DNA of 64,000 bases from contig NC_134775.1 of the NCBI RefSeq assembly GCF_050436995.1, positions 6,053,124 through 6,117,123 on the forward strand, in the 5' to 3' direction. The translations under genes were made by a program, and so were the position numbers. Under the pieces are notes generated by a model. That model had not been told where the DNA came from. It was given only the letters and a program-made list of their open reading frames with translations, and did not search any database. This stretch comes from Anticarsia gemmatalis (taxonomy: Eukaryota > Arthropoda > Insecta > Lepidoptera > Erebidae). Positions 43,158 through 53,325 of the stretch are shown piece by piece; within the stretch, counting starts at the first letter, position 1, and every line of letters starts with the position of its first letter.

Positions 43158-43894
43158 TGCCTCGGGCCAGCTCTAGAGTTGCTCTGGGACCGTTGACGCC
43201 AGCGCGGAGAATACGATCGCCCTTTCGAGCGCGAACGGTGACGATCAGTAGACAGCGCTTCAACCTGTCGGGTGAGGTCGTTGATGCGTTGCGTGAGCTG
43301 CTCTATTGGGGTCATCAAACACGAAGTGGAGGCGGGCGGTGTGGTCGCAGTTGAAGCGGCTGCCACCTGCGTATTAGGCTGGACAGCGATTTCATGCATT
43401 TTATCCATTATCTGCGCCACTGCATCCAACGGCAGATCCACCTGAGCTGCCATAATCGCTTGGATGTGAGCAGGCAAACGACTTGTCCACAGCGACCGTA
43501 TGAAGTCGTCTGGCACCTCTGATCCAGCCAAACTGCGTAGGTGTCGCAGAAACTGTGAGGGTTTACGGTCGCCCAGCTCTTTCAGAGTCAGTAACTGCTT
43601 CACTCTCTGTTCTTTTGATTCCGAAAGACGGCTAATTAGTTCTGACTTTAATTTCTCGTATTTATTTTCTCCAGGTGGTTTATTTATAATGTCTTTCACC
43701 TCACTAACGTATTTATAGTCTAAGTTAGCAATGACGTGGTAAAATTTTGTAACATCAGTCGTTATATTCGACAACGCGAACTGACTTTCCAATTGAGCGA
43801 ACCGCAAGACCGGCTCATTTGCCCAAAATGGCGGCATTTTTACGCCGACCCGACACACCTCACTAGAAACGTCTGCCACGCTGAAGTTAGCCAT
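43067..43894 (-). CDS. gag: Ty3/gypsy Gag
   Basis: The 275-codon frame begins with ATG 30 bases after the primer site. It has a retrotransposon capsid domain (PPFWANEPVLRFAQLESQF, YEKLKSELISRLSESKEQRV, PSQFLRHLRSLAGSEVPDDF, LWTSRLPAHIQAI), then a Ser/Arg-rich tail and CWYHRRFGKASTKCREPC, a cysteine-histidine motif in place of a CCHC knuckle. Gag assembles the cytoplasmic particle and binds RNA. No lesions are seen. Confidence 0.9.
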   Translation of the reverse strand: MANFSVADVSSEVCRVGVKMPPFWANEPVLRFAQLESQFALSNITTDVTKFYHVIANLDYKYVSEVKDIINKPPGENKYEKLKSELISRLSESKEQRVKQLLTLKELGDRKPSQFLRHLRSLAGSEVPDDFIRSLWTSRLPAHIQAIMAAQVDLPLDAVAQIMDKMHEIAVQPNTQVAAASTATTPPASTSCLMTPIEQLTQRINDLTRQVEALSTDRHRSRSKGRSYSPRWRQRSQSNSRAGPRHCWYHRRFGKASTKCREPCTFQQGNGQSSQ

Positions 43895-43920
43895 ACTCGC
43901 AATATACTTGCACTACGCGT

Positions 43921-43936
43921 GTTCGCGGGGTCACCA
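43921..43936 (-). promoter_or_regulatory. Gypsy primer binding site
   Basis: On the minus strand TGGTGACCCCGCGAAC lies directly upstream of gag. It shares TGGTGACCCCG with the TRIM-like element, which suggests related priming tRNAs. Just upstream (43937-43956) is a short stub of probable LTR cut by a Helitron. Confidence 0.7.
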
Positions 43937-43956
43937 ATAAAGCGATCGTAGCTTTA

Positions 43957-44206
43957 TCTATACTAATATTATAAAGCTGAAGAGTTTGTTTGTTTGTTTG
44001 AACGCGCTAATCTCAGGAACTATTGGTCCGATTTAAAAAAATCTTTTAGTGTTAGATAGTCCATATATCGAGGAAGGCTATAGGCTATATATCATCACGC
44101 TACGACAAACAGGAGCAGAGTAGCGATAAAAAATGTTACAAAAACGGGGAAAATGTTGACCCATTCTCTCTTATGTGACGCAAGCGAAGTTGCGCGGGTC
44201 AGCTAG
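43957..44206 (+). mobile_element. Short non-autonomous Helitron in the gypsy 5' LTR region
   Basis: The copy starts TCTATACTAATATTATAAAG after A and ends GCGGGTCAGCTAG before T. It is the best match in the window to canonical ends. It separates the gypsy primer site from sequence likely to be the rest of the LTR. Confidence 0.92.
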
Positions 44207-44446
44207 TTAGAGATAAATGAAAGAGTTTGTTAAGCAGGTAAAAGCACAGCTGTAATGTTCCACACACTGAGATATACAGTACAGAGTAGGCACAAGAAGA
44301 GGTAAGAAAACAGAAAGTATATGCACAAGATTACGGAAAATAGGAAAACTTAATAATTTAAACGTGAGTATATTAACGGGCGGCGGACAGCGCGCGCGCA
44401 GCCTCTCGGCGTGGTAAGCGGTTCGAGACTGCCGAGCCGGTACGTT
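44207..44446 (-). other. Possible remainder of the gypsy 5' LTR
   Basis: The minus strand reads from a GC-rich part (GGCTGCGCGCGCGCTGTCCG) through CCGTTAATATACTCACG, a TATA-like motif, to AT-rich sequence that meets the Helitron. Position suits an LTR, but there is no 3' LTR in the window to compare. Confidence 0.35.
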
Positions 44447-44711
44447 CCAATCACGTCGGGGTCACCACTGTGGAGGAACGAGGTGATCATGTTCCTCCAA
44501 CACAAAGGGAGGATCCTCCGACCAGGCGAGGTGATCATGCCTGGTGGGCCTAGGCTGCCCGACTGTTGTAGTCGGGAACTTGTATATATAGTCAGTTGCA
44601 GTGCAAACTTCGATAGCGCGATCTAGGACTTGTGACGTCAGTCACACTGCGCGTGGTGGTTGGTTGCGCGCTGGTCCCAGTAGATGTCGCTGTATGTAGC
44701 GAGCCGCTACA
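44447..44711 (-). mobile_element. TRIM-like element fragment: one LTR plus primer site
   Basis: The LTR (44469-44711, TGT...ACA on the minus strand) is followed by the primer site TGGTGACCCCGACGTGATTG, and the interior stops there. It is therefore not a solo LTR made by recombination between two LTRs but a truncated copy. It cuts ORF1 of element E at codon HQTEEA. Confidence 0.85.
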
Positions 44712-45806
44712 TGCTTCTTCCGTTTGATGGTTTTTGGGCTTTTTAAACCGTGAGCAAGTGGCGCATTTTGGCGGCTCATGTTTTCTTGGGCACTCCAATA
44801 CTGTATGTCCCATCACCGTACAGTGTCCGCAAACTGGATCATCTTCGCGGCAGGATTTTGCCGCGTGCCCGTGCTGCTGGCACTTGTAACAACGAGTTAC
44901 AAGTGTGAAATCCCTGACAGGACAAGATGTCCAATTAATGAAAATTCGCGACTGGGTGATGAGGGCTTTTCGGATATTGGCAGGAACTTACACAACAATA
45001 ACATAACATAGTTGCAGGTTTGGGCATCTTTCCTGCCGGATTTGTGGCTCAATCTGCATGCGGTCAAAAAGGAATCCAGAGACATTTATGGAATCTTGTC
45101 TGCTACATTTTGCTCGAAAACGCAATTGAAAACCTCGTGTTCGGTCATAGTGGAGGGTACCTCGACGACCACGATCCGAGGTTTGCGCTTCTGATCTTCA
45201 TCTGCTGTTAGCCAGGAATTGGATGACTGGACAGCCTGGTTCAATTTATCCGCATCAGTCTTAGACTCCGTGCTTATGATGACACCGCCGTTTTTTGTTT
45301 TGCGGAGTCCACGCACCTGCAGCTTCATTTGTTCAGGTCGAATGATTTTCTGAACGAGAGATTTTGTCTCATCGCTCGTTTTCTTCTTATCTGTTGGGTA
45401 AATCGCAACAGAACTAAGGTTGGCAGACCGAACAAAACTTTTTGATCCCTTTTTGACCATGTCAGCAAAGGAAACACTAGTACAGCTAGATTCCAAAGTC
45501 GTCCTCTTGAGTCCAGAGATATGCTCCGTCAGGTTACAGTTTTCTTGAAGGGCTTCGTTCTTACTTGATATGTCAAGGGCTTTCTGCTTCAGAGACTGAT
45601 ATAAAACAGCCATTTGCGATGTTCCACTTCCTACTTTGCGGCATAAGTTGGAAATCTTGAGTTTTTGCTCCTATGGTGCACACTTCATTTAGGTACGTCT
45701 CTATGGATGACATCCATATTTGTAGCTCGGCTGTCGATACCACTTCAAGGGAAACTGAGGTGGAAGGGTGTGTTGTCCCTTTTGGGGTCCGAGGGCTATC
45801 TTCCAT
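44712..45806 (-). pseudogene. ORF1 of non-LTR element E, frameshifted
   Basis: Reading starts MEDSPRTPKGTTHPST at 45806. The middle part (45613-45086) has VQKIIRPEQMKLQVRGLRKT and PRIVVVEVPSTMTEHEVFNC, an RNA-binding fold typical of R1/jockey ORF1. The end has three zinc knuckles (CYKCQQHGHAAKSC, CGHCTVMGHTVLEC, CATCSRFKKPKNH). Frames change at least twice (near 45600 and 45086-44900). ORF2 is missing because the TRIM fragment and then unrelated DNA follow. Confidence 0.82.
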
Positions 45807-46430
45807 CTTATTATCACTATATCGGAGTTGGAGTGAAAACTAACGAGGAAGTGGTCCCCCGCCTGTGGCTTGTCTTCATTGGCCGTCCAGAGTGGAGTCG
45901 CAAGAGCAGAGCTCCCACTCTGTTCGTGAGGACGGATGCTGAGCGTAAGTGGCTAGTGGGCCAGTAATGCCGGACCCTCAGGAAGCAAGTGATCTGAGTT
46001 TAACGTCCAGCGAGGCCTCACCGTCCTTCAGCCGCTCACGTCCCTGTTGCCCCCTTGTTGCATTTTGAGCGACTAGTTTGGGGGGCCCAGTTTGTGAGTT
46101 GGCAAGTCTCCGCCTGCCATTTTTACGTGTTTTACATTGTTATAGGCAGGCGCCATAGTCCCCGTAGATACATAGATTTCCAGTCCATCAGCACCCCATC
46201 CCAATAGCCCAAGTAATTTTTCCCTCTAGTTTTGCCATAGTTCCACACAGTCCTGTGACTGTCCTTGGGTGCATTTTATAGTGTACACAGGGATAGTCAC
46301 CGGAGTGTGTAACCATACATTTTTGAAAGATTAAAGTTGTCTAAAATGGGCCTCTACATGTTGCTTCGGCCCCACGCATGCCTTCCAAATGTCCGGAACT
46401 CTGAAATCCCAAGATATACAAAAGACATAC
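45807..46430 (-). other. 5' untranslated region of element E
   Basis: This region is repeated on the opposite strand at 19040-19644. It begins next to a TTA run (46431-46447) and shows no coding potential. It probably holds the internal promoter of the element. Confidence 0.7.
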
Positions 46431-46566
46431 AATAATAATAATAATAAAGCTTTATTTTCAGACGAGGTCCATAAGGTTTTTACATTAATAAAATATACAA
46501 TTATTATACATAGTATATTAATATTATAACAAATAAATAAGTAGAACATTATTATTAATCTAATTA
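46431..46566 (-). mobile_element. 3' end of another non-LTR element with (TTA)n tail
   Basis: The minus strand reads CCTCGTCTGAAAATAAAGCT followed by TTATTATTATTATT, the usual 3' end of a CR1/jockey element. Element E begins exactly in this tail. Confidence 0.55.
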
Positions 46567-46868
46567 TATTGATAGCCGAGTGGTATAAGTTGACACCTCC
46601 CACGCAAGTGGTCGCAGGTTCGAACCCGAGGCAACACACCAATGACTTTTCGAAGTTATGTGTGTATTAGAAATAATTATCACATGCTCCAACGGTGAAG
46701 GAAAACATCGTGAGGAAACTTTGCATGCCTAAAATTTGTTTAATACATTCATTGAGGGCATGCAAAGTCCCCAACCCGCACTTGGCCAGCGTGGTGGACT
46801 CAAGGCCTAACCCCTCCCTCATTACGGGAGGAGACCCTTGCCCAGCAGTGGGACATTAATGGGTAAAA
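46567..46868 (+). mobile_element. tRNA-derived SINE (family S1)
   Basis: GATAGCCGAGTGGTATAAGT (A box region) and GGTTCGAACCC (B box) form the tRNA-like head. The body ends CAGTGGGACATTAATGGGTA and an A-run. It is close to the complement of 26871-27193. Confidence 0.92.
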
Positions 46869-46924
46869 AAAAAAATATACATGTTTACTATGTATAGGTA
46901 AAATACTTATTTTCTATACTGAAA

Positions 46925-47960
46925 TGACGACCGGTGGGTCGTCATCCAGTGCTGGATTATGGGACTGTCCATTCTACCTGCGACAATCGCTACAAGGCTT
47001 TTGGGGCTATCGCGCACTCGCCGCATCAGGGACGCAATTCTTTTGTAAAGCGCGCGAACCTGCGAGCCAGCATATTACACCTGACCGCCAACGCTCTGCG
47101 TTCCCTCTCTATGTCAACATCGGCTGACAACTTTTAACAACTTTCAACAGTAACCCACTGTCCCAAGTACTTGAACCGAGTGACCCTATTGAGCTGCACT
47201 CCTCCCAAAGTTACCGGTGGGACAGGTTCGTAGGTTTTATTGTTAGATTTAAATATTAAAAGTTCACTCTTGGTTGCATTGTACCTGAGACCATGGACCA
47301 CCGCATAATCCTCACAAATATTGAGAAGCCTCCTTAGTGCACTGATCGATGGGCTCAGCAACACCAAATCATCCGCGTAACTGATGTTATTGACGCATTG
47401 ACCATTTATAGAGCATCCAACGTTGGTGTTGCTGAGCTCACATATCACCCGGTTGACATAGAGGTTGAAAAGCCTAGGTGAACTAAGTCCTCCCTGTCAC
47501 CCCGCATTCTAATCTATATTCGTTAGACATTGCACCATCCCATTTCACAAAGTTGCTTTGGTTGTTGTATCAATATTTAAGTAGACAAATGACCTCTCCT
47601 GGAACTTTCATCTGGAACTATCATGTGAGAGCTTATGCCATAGTAGATCATATCAGACTATGTCAAAAGCCCTGGAAAGGTCTAGGAAGCATGCATACAC
47701 CGGTGTTTTCCTATTGATATAATATTGGACAGTATGTTTGAGACAGAGGATCGCCGTTTCAATAGACAATTGTGGTCTAAACCCAAATTGGGCATCATGT
47801 AAAGTAATGTAATTGTCCAACTGTCTATCAATCACACTGTCCAGCACCTTAGCCACGATGGTTGCCAAAGAAATGGGCCTGTAATTATTTTTATCACTCG
47901 TACTTAGGTCACTACTTATATTTTGAGCCTTGACAAATCTGATTGTTTTAGACCCCATGT
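46925..47960 (-). pseudogene. RT fragment of the element D family
   Basis: The minus strand reads NNYRPISLATIVAKVLDSVI, HDAQFGFRPQLSIETAI, FLDLSRAFDIV (motif A) and, after a break at 47450-47650, NNISYADDLVLLSP. It then continues FKYLGQWVTVES and, shifted, DVDIERERRALAVRCNMLAR. It corresponds to the middle and C-terminal RT of element D, which has NYRPISLAT, FLDLSRAFDLVS and DNVDIERERRALAVRGNML. The 5' and 3' parts are missing. Confidence 0.85.
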
Positions 47961-48099
47961 GGCGTTTTCATTGTAAAGTTTGACCTTTTTGACTACTACA
48001 TTCCTAGGAAAGTTTTGAAATCTGCGCTGAAAATATTTTCAATATCGTCGATCGAAAATTGTAAGTGTGCGGGAAAATGGCATTAGGATGTTAACATTT

Positions 48100-48960
48100 T
48101 CGTGCAAATATTTTTTACGACTTTCGACGTGACTTATAGAAACAGTCGTGTCTATATCGACTTATTTATTATTTTGGTGATAAAGTCCGATCTTTTGAAA
48201 ATTTAAAACGCCAATAAATAGAGTTCTATCATGATTATTTTTCCATCACCAATAAAATTCCTGAAGGTCGTCCAAGGTCACCAGTTGTCTCCGGAAAAAT
48301 TGATGCTGTGCGAAAATTAATTATGCATTTTAGTTTCCTGATACAAGAAAAGAATGACACAATCCTAAACATTATTTCCACTCTTAGATATAAAATATTA
48401 AGTAACAACATTTCCGATTAACGGATTTTTTCTAAATGAACCAATTTTTTTAACAACAATTCGATAAGGTCCTCGCGCCAATTAGAGCAAAGAAATGCTT
48501 GAAAAGTCCATCGTTTGGCTTCAAAATACGTGTATCAAATTGTTATAAAACAGGAATCTAGGATGTATTTGAGCTTCAATATACTATTAAGAATAAGGGA
48601 CCCTTTCGGGTTAAAGTACATCGGGCCGACCGCCAAATTAGACCAGCTCGGCGGCAACTGGCTTCTCACGAGGCGACTGACCCCCCCTAGACTAGGAATC
48701 TAGGATATAATGCGCATGAGCCCAAAAATAAACACCAGTCGACTTAATGGAAGCCTTAAGATGAACCAAATCCAGAAAAAAATATTCGCGCTTGAAGCAC
48801 TTCGGAACAAATGGTCCCTTGATTTTTTATAAAAACTTTGTTACGGTGAAGAGTGCCTTTGGAAAAATGCAGAATGGTTAATTTTTATTGATTTACAACC
48901 AAAAATTTACCTAAAGACTGGTTTAAAATATGGAAAAATCACAAAATCCTACAGGTCGAG
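48100..48960 (+). pseudogene. Mariner transposase pseudogene (mori-type), split by a 130-bp insertion
   Basis: Pieces in order are IFYDFRRDL (48108), GRPRSPVVSGKIDAVRKLIM (about 48262), ASKYVYQIVIKQES (48520), then after the insertion YNAHEPKNKHQS, and near the end WFKIWKNH (48920). These match the N-terminal helix-turn-helix, the EGRP linker, the IVTGDES block with the catalytic Asp, and the C-terminal WF..W motif of mariner transposases. The ES follows KQ where GD is usual, so the catalytic Asp is lost. Frames are broken throughout. It is old. Confidence 0.8.
48564..48693. mobile_element. Unidentified 130-bp insertion with 12-bp duplication
   Basis: AGGAATCTAGGA occurs at 48552-48563 and 48694-48705 on either side. 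Removing the insert and one copy rejoins the mariner sequence. The interior is GC-rich with GGGACCCTTTCGGGTTAAAG and TGGCTTCTCACGAGGCGACT, which could fold. I do not recognise it. Confidence 0.7.
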
Positions 48961-49150
48961 CTCAATACAAACAATGCCGGCCGTAACGCATCTCGCTAAA
49001 CAGCCGGCTATTATGTGCACGAAAAAAACTAATTAATGAGTTTCACGTAAAGCCGTTACAGTTTGACATCAAATGACTTTATTTAGATCCAAAACGACAA
49101 AAATAAATACCGTAAGTATTGATTTTTCATCGCTCCAAGAAACAGGTTAT

Positions 49151-49362
49151 TCAAATTCAAATTCAAATTCAAATAACTTTATTTATCAGACCATTACAAT
49201 CCATATTTGTTAGTAAAATGCAATTTGCTTAAAACTAATTGTTAGTACATGAATGAATAATATACGATATTTATTAAATAAATTAATTTATTTAATACTA
49301 ACAAATTACTAACAAATATGGATTGTAATGGTCTGATAAATAAAGTTATTTGAATTTGAATT
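49151..49362. repeat. Palindrome of two non-LTR 3' ends facing outwards
   Basis: Bases 49151-49211 (TTCAAATTCAAATAACTTTA and following) are the complement of 49310-49362, which ends AATAAAGTTATTTGAATTTG. Each arm is the 3' terminus of a non-LTR element with a (GAATTT)n tail. About 100 bases separate them. Confidence 0.85.
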
Positions 49363-49389
49363 ATACGGAGGTATTTAGAAAAATAGAAG

Positions 49390-50112
49390 TCAATGAATTA
49401 GCCTCCACACTAAATGTCTCATTATAGGAGACCCAACATCTTCCGCAACTGTTTTCAGTATACTATTCCGGCTGCCCCGTATTCTGGTAATAATGGAGAA
49501 TGTTTGCTTCCGAAGAATGGTGGCGAAACCATCCGTTCGATTGCTCGCGAACATTCCTGACGCGCTACAGAAGCGAGGCAGCCCGAGCAGCACCCTGAAA
49601 ATGTTATTATATTGTACGCGCAGAATTTCTAGCGTTCTTTTGGTATAGTCGACCCATAGACTTCCCGTGTAAAAGCTCTGACAGAACGCCTTAAAAAGGG
49701 TAATTTTAACTTGATTAGTACAACGAGAGAATCTACGAGCCAACATATTACCTCGAACCGCCAGTGCCCTGCGCTCCCTTTCTATATCTACATTATCCTT
49801 GAGGCCAGCAGTAAGGTAATGTCCTAAGTATTTGAAACTTGTAACTTTTTTAAGGTTCATGCCATTAAGGGTAATATCTAGTTCACTTTCCGGACACTTA
49901 CCGTCGGCCTCAAAGACCATGTACTCACTCTTTTTAACATTGTATGTTAAACCATGAGCGGCAGCGTACGACTCACACACTTTGAGTAGTTGTCTCAATG
50001 CGCCCACAGTCGGGCTCAGCAGCACCATGTTGTCTGCATAGCTAATATTATTTATACTTACGCCATTCACTCGACATCCAACATGCATGCTGCTCAACCC
50101 GACTATGAGATC
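49390..50112 (-). pseudogene. RT C-terminal part of element D
   Basis: The frame resumes with DLIVGLSSMHVGCRVNG and NNISYADNMVLLSP, where the usual YADD is YADN, so an essential Asp is lost. It then covers GLTYNVKKSEYMVFEA, KVTSFKYLGHYL, DNVDIERERRALAVRGNMLA and the final region to the stop near 49390. No other stop is present. Confidence 0.88.
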
Positions 50113-50616
50113 ATTTCGACGGTCCCTACGTACAATAACCTAATTGCAAAACGCAAATTTTACAGGAGAGCTGTTTGAAGTTTCAAACACTTGTATCTCA
50201 AGTTCTATCAATCGCAGAGCTATGAAATTTTGCACGAAGTCTTTATTTGTTGTCTTTTATGAGAAAATAAAATAAAAACGTTAAAATATATTCATGTTAT
50301 GTACCATTGGTCACAACCGTCGTTTTAAATCGGAAACATTCTGACTAGCATTTACCTAAGTGGTACTTACTGATCTTTACTTGGGGGATTGAACAACGAT
50401 CTAAATTGTAACTGCCTTTTACTACATTTTACGTTGAGTATAATATTGAATTACGGTGTTTTCATACTGGGAGCCATGAGGTAAAGGCTGATAATAAAAT
50501 AAAAAGAAATATTTTAAAAACTTTTTTTATTAAATTCACAATAGGCAACCCTTTTCTTCATCATAAAGATATAAAATATTACATAGTAATAATATTGAGC
50601 AATCATAATTAGGTAC

Positions 50617-52478
50617 TTGTTGAATATGGTTGCTCGAGAAAAATGTTTCAAGTATACGTCAACACTTCCAAAGAAGGATGATGAAGCGGAGATCGAGAAG
50701 GATCAAGAAGCATACAGGTTAATATGCCTTCACTTAGAATCTCATCTGTATCCGTATGTTCAAAATCTTACTTACGCAAAAGAAGTGTGGGATGCATTGA
50801 CAATAATTTTGGAAGACAAGGGAATAAATAGGCGCATAACTCTGATGAATTGTCTCTTGGATAAGAAACTGGAAAACCATCGATCTGCTGTCATGAGTCA
50901 GGCTCAAAAGCGTAAAGAAATCAATCAAAGTTTCGATGACGATTTGGTTGCCGTGGTACTTTTGCGAGGTATGCCTGATGTTTACCGACCATTACGAATG
51001 GCACTAGAGCATTCAGGAATGAAGATTACTTCTCAAAATGTTCGGCAAAAGCTTCTACAAGAAGATAGCGCTCAGAGCTCTTCAAATGATTCCTCGTCGA
51101 ACTCGGCTTTAGTAGTGAAGAAACAACAGTCAGTATTAAGGCTCAAGTGCTTTTAATGTGGAAAGAAAGGTCATAAGAAGTCCGATTGCCCAATGCTGGA
51201 CAAGGATGTGGTGCACGCTTACCAACGGTTTCCTCGAAGTCGAAGAAAGTTGCGTTATGCTGTTCAAGTGTTCACTGGCGGTGCACAAATCCTTCAGCCC
51301 CTCGACGTTTTATCTCGATAGTGAAGCCTCGACACACATGAGTTTTCAGAAGCAGTGGTTTAGAGATACTTTAAGGTTACTGATAAGAATGTTGTGACGT
51401 GTGCAAATGACGATAGAATGTCAAGTGAAGGCAAAGGTGATATTATAGTTAATGTGAAAGGAGTTTTGTTAACTGTAAAAGATTGTTCCTTTGTGCCTGG
51501 CTTGAAAGTTAATCTTTTGTCGGTATCTAAGTTGGTACAGAATGGATGGAGAGTTATTTTTGATTCTGATGGCTGTAGGATGTTTCACCAATCGATAAGC
51601 GAGATAACGAGTAAACTTGTGGTTACTGCTAGTGAAGTCTCAGGTATCTATAAGTAGGATAATTGTTTTGCTATTGTAGATGGTGCATTGGCTACGGTTC
51701 AAGTTGAAGACTCGTTGGCACTTTGGCATCGTAGATTAGGGCATGTTAACTTGAATGATTTACGGAAGTTGCCTAACATCGAGGTTGGAGGTAAAAGTGT
51801 AATGGAACCTTGTGCTGCTTGTATAAGAGGTAAGGCACATAGGTTACCTTTTCCAAAGGGAAACGCAAGGCGAGGGAAAGACAAACTCAGTTTATTACAT
51901 GCTGATTTGTGTGGTCCCATGTCGGAACGTTCTTATGGTGGAGCTCGTGACATGTTCGTATTAGTAGACGATTTCACTAGTTAATTTCTTTCTCAGGGAG
52001 AAGTCTCAAACTTTAAACTTTTTCAAAGACTTCGTGAGGCATGTGGAGAACGAAACACGTCTGACAGACCCAGACAGTATTGAAGATGCGGAGGAGAGCT
52101 CAAACTCAGCAGATGTGGATACAGATCCTTGTGTTGAATCTGTGGAGCCTGTAAATTCAAATGAATCTGATGCTGAACATTGTAATACAAGAGTCAGAAC
52201 AGTAGGTGTGAATATCGAGGAAGAGCCTAGGTATCCTCTGAGGAATAGGCTTCGTAGCGCACAAAGTGGACTATATTGCTACAACAGTACATGCAAGTTA
52301 GAGGAAGAACCACGTTCGTACAAAGAAGTCCTTCGAAGACCTGATAGCCTTGAGTGGATAGCAGCGATGAAGCGGGAGTTGGAGTCCATGAAGGAGCACG
52401 ATGTTTGGAAGGTAATTGAGAAACCCCCTGCAGCCAAAGAGAAGACGTCGGTTGTGGCGATTCCAATTTTCTACTATA
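50617..52478 (+). pseudogene. Ty1/copia gag-pol remnant
   Basis: A Gag part (AYRLICLHLESHLYPYVQNL, LLRGMPDVYRPLRMALEHSG) is followed by a zinc knuckle (CGKKGHKKSDCP). The protease region has FYLDSEASTHMSF, with Glu where the catalytic DSGA/DSGC pattern is expected. Next come LLSVSKLVQNGWRVIFD and integrase pieces (LWHRRLGHVNLNDLRKLPN, CAACIRGKAHRLPFP, LLHADLCGPMSE). The sequence then jumps to the region before RT (YPLRNRLRS, WIAAMKRELESMKEHDVWKV). The integrase core and RT are missing, and stops and shifts are frequent. No LTRs flank it. Confidence 0.88.
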
Positions 52479-52481
52479 CCT

Positions 52482-53033
52482 GAATCTGACAGTATTATCA
52501 CCGAGCAAATTTGAAACTAATGGAGCTGAGGGTGGCGTAGGACTCATTTTTGCATGGATTTGAGCCACGGCTTCAATTGATGTATCTTTTTCCAGATCTG
52601 AGTGTTCATCTTTAGCTTTTGCTAGCAAAAATGGACCCGAAAAAAATAACAAAAAGTAACGTAAAATAACAGAAATGGTAATTACTTACATTTTTAATTT
52701 AATATTCCCGATGTAAAATAACTTAAGTGGCAGTTACTTAAAACAGTAGTATATGTTCTCCCACGTAAAAACACTTATGTAATACTTAAGACTTTTTGAT
52801 TCAAAACATTCCCAAGTAAAATAACGTAACTACCAAAAGCGACTAATTACGTCGGAATTGAATAAAGCTTGTTTAGATTACCAGAAAAGTAATTTAAGTT
52901 GATAATGTAATTAAAAATATACTTTTTACTGACGAATAATTAAAGTTAAAGAAGGTACAATAAAATCAAACGTCAAATTCAACTTACCTGATGATATTTT
53001 GATGGTTTTACCTTTATCTTTTACATTTTTCAT
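52482..53033 (-). pseudogene. Probable 5' exons of the resident gene of the TIR element
   Basis: An ATG at 53033 starts MKNVKDKGKTIKISS, which ends at a CAG|GTAAGT donor (52988). A TTTTTGCTAG acceptor near 52622 opens a second exon in matching phase: AKAKDEHSDLEKDTSIEAVA followed by QIHAKMSPTPPSAPLVSNLL, ending at CAG|GTATAG near 52482. Right after this the opposite-strand copia sequence begins, so downstream exons are missing. A GC-rich stretch lies upstream (53045-53100). I do not recognise the protein. A transposase or accessory gene of the element is the natural guess. Confidence 0.45.
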
Positions 53034-53106
53034 TTTCTTTTTTGCGCGAGCGCAACAAGCCCGTATGTGGGAGTTACGGGGGAGGCGCGCGGGGGTGTTG
53101 TTGAGT

Positions 53107-53155
53107 TTCCAATGTAAAATGTCTTAACTCTCACTAGTGACATTTTACATTGGAA
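53107..53155. repeat. Hairpin with 17-bp arms
   Basis: TTCCAATGTAAAATGTC (53107-53123) pairs with GACATTTTACATTGGAA (53139-53155) across a 15-base loop. It lies upstream of the putative exons inside the TIR element. Confidence 0.9.
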
Positions 53156-53325
53156 GTGTTGTAGTTCTGGGGTTTGTCGAGTGTTGATTTAGGGTAGAAT
53201 TAAAGCATTTTTACTAATTTTTATTTAATCAATCGAAAGTGTATGACAACCGGAAGGTCACGAAAACAAAAAAGGCAAATCCCGTAAGTACCACTTGAGG
53301 GAATGTACGTAGGGACCGTCGATTT

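Larger units (their letters stand above)
50117..53321. mobile_element. 3.2-kb TIR element carrying copia sequence
   Basis: Ends are inverted repeats of 18 bp (CGACGGTCCCTACGTACA at 50117 and its complement ending 53321). ATTT lies on both sides (50113-50116, 53322-53325), and closing it restores VYVNDLIVGLS in element D. A shared inner motif AAGTGGTACTTAC occurs near both ends in inverse orientation (50356 and about 53283-53296), with variants near 52725. The interior has copia pol sequence (plus) and what seem to be the first exons of another gene (minus). Superfamily unknown. Confidence 0.78.
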
